A program made the position numbers and the translations under genes. The notes beneath the pieces were generated by a model. It made no database searches. It was not told the DNA's origin and saw only the letters and a list, made by a program, of their open reading frames with translations. 24,696 bases of DNA, from IMG/VR virus record IMGVR_UViG_3300020383_000098, positions 1 to 24,696 of that record; one strand, 5' to 3'. Positions 23,190 to 24,696 of the stretch are shown one piece after another (position 1 is the stretch's first letter; the number at the start of each line of letters is the position of its first letter). This DNA is from a virus.

Positions 23190-24696
23190 ATGGCAACAGT
23201 AATACAGATAAAACGTTCATCAAGTACTTCAGCACCAGCTACATTAAAACTTGGGGAATTAGCATTTACTTATGGAACAGGAACTCAAGGTAATCTAGGA
23301 GATAGATTATTTATTGGGGAAGGTGGAGTTGATGGAAATGGTGACGCAAATAATATATCAGTTATCGGTGGACAATATTTCGCTGAAATTTTGGATCACG
23401 TACAAGGTACATTAACAGCAAACGGTGCTTTAATAATAGATTCAAATAAAGCAATAGACGAATTCATTGTAGGTAATTCTACTAATGTAGGTGGAACAAT
23501 AAAATTTAATGAAGGTACTAATAACGGTACTAACTTTGTAGGACTTAAAGCTCCTAACTCATTATCAGCTACAACAACATTTGCATTACCAGGCGCTGAT
23601 GGTTCTGCTGGTCAGTTCTTAAAAACTGACGGTTTTGGTAATTTAGAGTTTATGACTGTTAATCAATATATTGATTTAGCAGGTGATACAGGAACAGACC
23701 AATACAATACAGCTGAAACATTAACTTTCGCTGGTGCCGCTGGTATGGATACAGTTGTTACCGATAACAATGTAGAAATTCAGGCGAACACATTAACAGA
23801 TTCAAACTTATCAGGTAGTGCAGGAATATCAAATGCTAATTTAGCAAATCCTACAACAACAATAGGTAGTTCAGTATTAACTTTAGGTGCAACTGAAACA
23901 GATATTGCAGGATTAACTTCTTTAGTAATTGATGACATTACAATTGACGGTCAATCAGTTACAACAACAGCAGCAAATAAAAATATTAATTTAACACCAC
24001 ACGGAACAGGTACAGTTATCTTACCAAGTGGTTATGAAGATAGAGCAGGATTTCAAAATCAATCAGTTGCAAACAAAGCATACGTTGACCAAGTTGCTCA
24101 AGGTTTAGATACTAAACCATCTTGTAGAGCAGCAACAACTGCTAATTTAGCAGCAACTTATAATAATGGAACAGCAGGTGTCGGTGCAACTTTAACAGCA
24201 GATATTAACGGTGCAATATCAGTTGATGATATAGCATTAAGTCTTAACGATAGACTTTTAGTTAAAGACCAAACAGACGCAACCGAAAACGGTATTTATA
24301 AAGTTACAACTGTTGGTGATGGATCAACTGATTTTGTATTAACAAGAGCAACTCCAGAAGACCAACCACCTGAATTAAGTGGTGGTGCTTTCGTATTTGT
24401 AGAAGAAGGTACTATTGGTTCTAACAATGGATATACATTTACACATACAGGACAACCAGTATTTGGTACAACTGATTTAGATGTATCACAATTTTCTGGT
24501 GCAGGTCAAATTACTGCAGGTGCAGGTTTAGTTAAAGATGGTAATACGATAGATACAAATCCTGACAATAGTTCAATTGAAGTTGCAGGTGACCAAATAA
24601 GAGTTAAAGCATTAGGTGTAACAAGTAATATGTTAGCAGGTGCAATTGCAAGTGAAAAACTTGCTGATCCTTTATATTTTGCTGATGAATCTTCAT
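23190..24696 (+). CDS. Tail fibre-like protein, 3' end beyond the window
   Basis: The open frame runs from ATG 23190 to the window end (502 codons and one base) without a stop. Residues 4-45 (VIQIKRSSSTSAPATLKLGE, then FTYGTGTQGN, then RLFIGEGG) match the type of N-terminal domain found in phage receptor-binding proteins such as the major tropism determinant. Residues about 105-155 carry TIKFNEGTNNGTN and ALPGADGSAGQFLKTDGFGN, a beta module common in marine fibres. NINLTPHGTGTVILPSG lies near 267-283. From about 298 to 387, YVDQVAQGLDTKPSCRAAT through DQTDATENGIYKV is the module repeated in many cyanophage and pelagiphage tail proteins. This is probably a receptor-binding fibre. Its C-terminus is not visible, and translation may be weakly initiated since the GGGAG site lies unusually far upstream. 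Confidence 0.82.
   Translation, partial: MATVIQIKRSSSTSAPATLKLGELAFTYGTGTQGNLGDRLFIGEGGVDGNGDANNISVIGGQYFAEILDHVQGTLTANGALIIDSNKAIDEFIVGNSTNVGGTIKFNEGTNNGTNFVGLKAPNSLSATTTFALPGADGSAGQFLKTDGFGNLEFMTVNQYIDLAGDTGTDQYNTAETLTFAGAAGMDTVVTDNNVEIQANTLTDSNLSGSAGISNANLANPTTTIGSSVLTLGATETDIAGLTSLVIDDITIDGQSVTTTAANKNINLTPHGTGTVILPSGYEDRAGFQNQSVANKAYVDQVAQGLDTKPSCRAATTANLAATYNNGTAGVGATLTADINGAISVDDIALSLNDRLLVKDQTDATENGIYKVTTVGDGSTDFVLTRATPEDQPPELSGGAFVFVEEGTIGSNNGYTFTHTGQPVFGTTDLDVSQFSGAGQITAGAGLVKDGNTIDTNPDNSSIEVAGDQIRVKALGVTSNMLAGAIASEKLADPLYFADESS

Noticed and set aside
24293-24300. TATAAATA on the minus strand, a late-promoter match
   Set aside because: It sits inside the coding region of the fibre gene with no leftward gene to serve, so chance in AT-rich DNA is the simplest reading.

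Overview
The window is a piece of a marine, AT-rich, T4-like myovirus genome (roughly 30% G+C by eye, Arg mostly AGA, no rRNA, tRNA or host housekeeping genes). The left end carries a T4 gp8 baseplate wedge homologue recognisable from its VIPRRNW and C-terminal ENRAPI/DQTE motifs, followed by a very large DUF4815-type baseplate protein and fibre-like virion proteins of the kind seen in cyanophages and pelagiphages. T4-type late promoters (TATAAATA) lie in front of several transcription units. The low G+C and the absence of photosynthesis genes fit a phage of SAR11 (Pelagibacter) or another AT-rich marine bacterium, but the host is inferred.

Layout: (1) 1-9932, rightward: virion structural genes (gp8, a 2014-aa DUF4815-like protein, a small coiled-coil protein, two fibre-like proteins, a 163-aa unknown). 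(2) 9910-15015, leftward: six genes with every junction overlapping, comprising four glycosyltransferase-like proteins and two radical SAM proteins. One glycosyltransferase carries an N-terminal SPASM-like Cys cluster directly after a radical SAM gene that lacks one. (3) 15016-15052: a short divergent promoter region. (4) 15053-22269, rightward: two methyltransferases, a short-chain sugar epimerase/dehydratase, a membrane delta-9-type fatty acid desaturase, a possible GNAT-like protein, a 104-aa unknown and six different proteins with the HxD...H pattern of 2-oxoglutarate/Fe(II) oxygenases. (5) 22277-24696, rightward: tandem late promoters and a second virion/fibre block, ending in a fibre gene that runs off the window.

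The 12.4-kb cargo island between the two structural blocks is the striking part. The sequence shows a dense, translationally coupled set of enzymes able in principle to hydroxylate, glycosylate, methylate and desaturate. Late promoters suggest that at least part of the rightward set is expressed together with virion genes. I infer that it modifies either virion proteins (fibres or baseplate) or the host envelope. The targets cannot be read from the sequence.

No stretch longer than 57 bases lacks a gene. All starts given below were chosen from Shine-Dalgarno spacing, overlaps with the preceding gene and comparison of paralogues, so several are shorter than the longest open frame.
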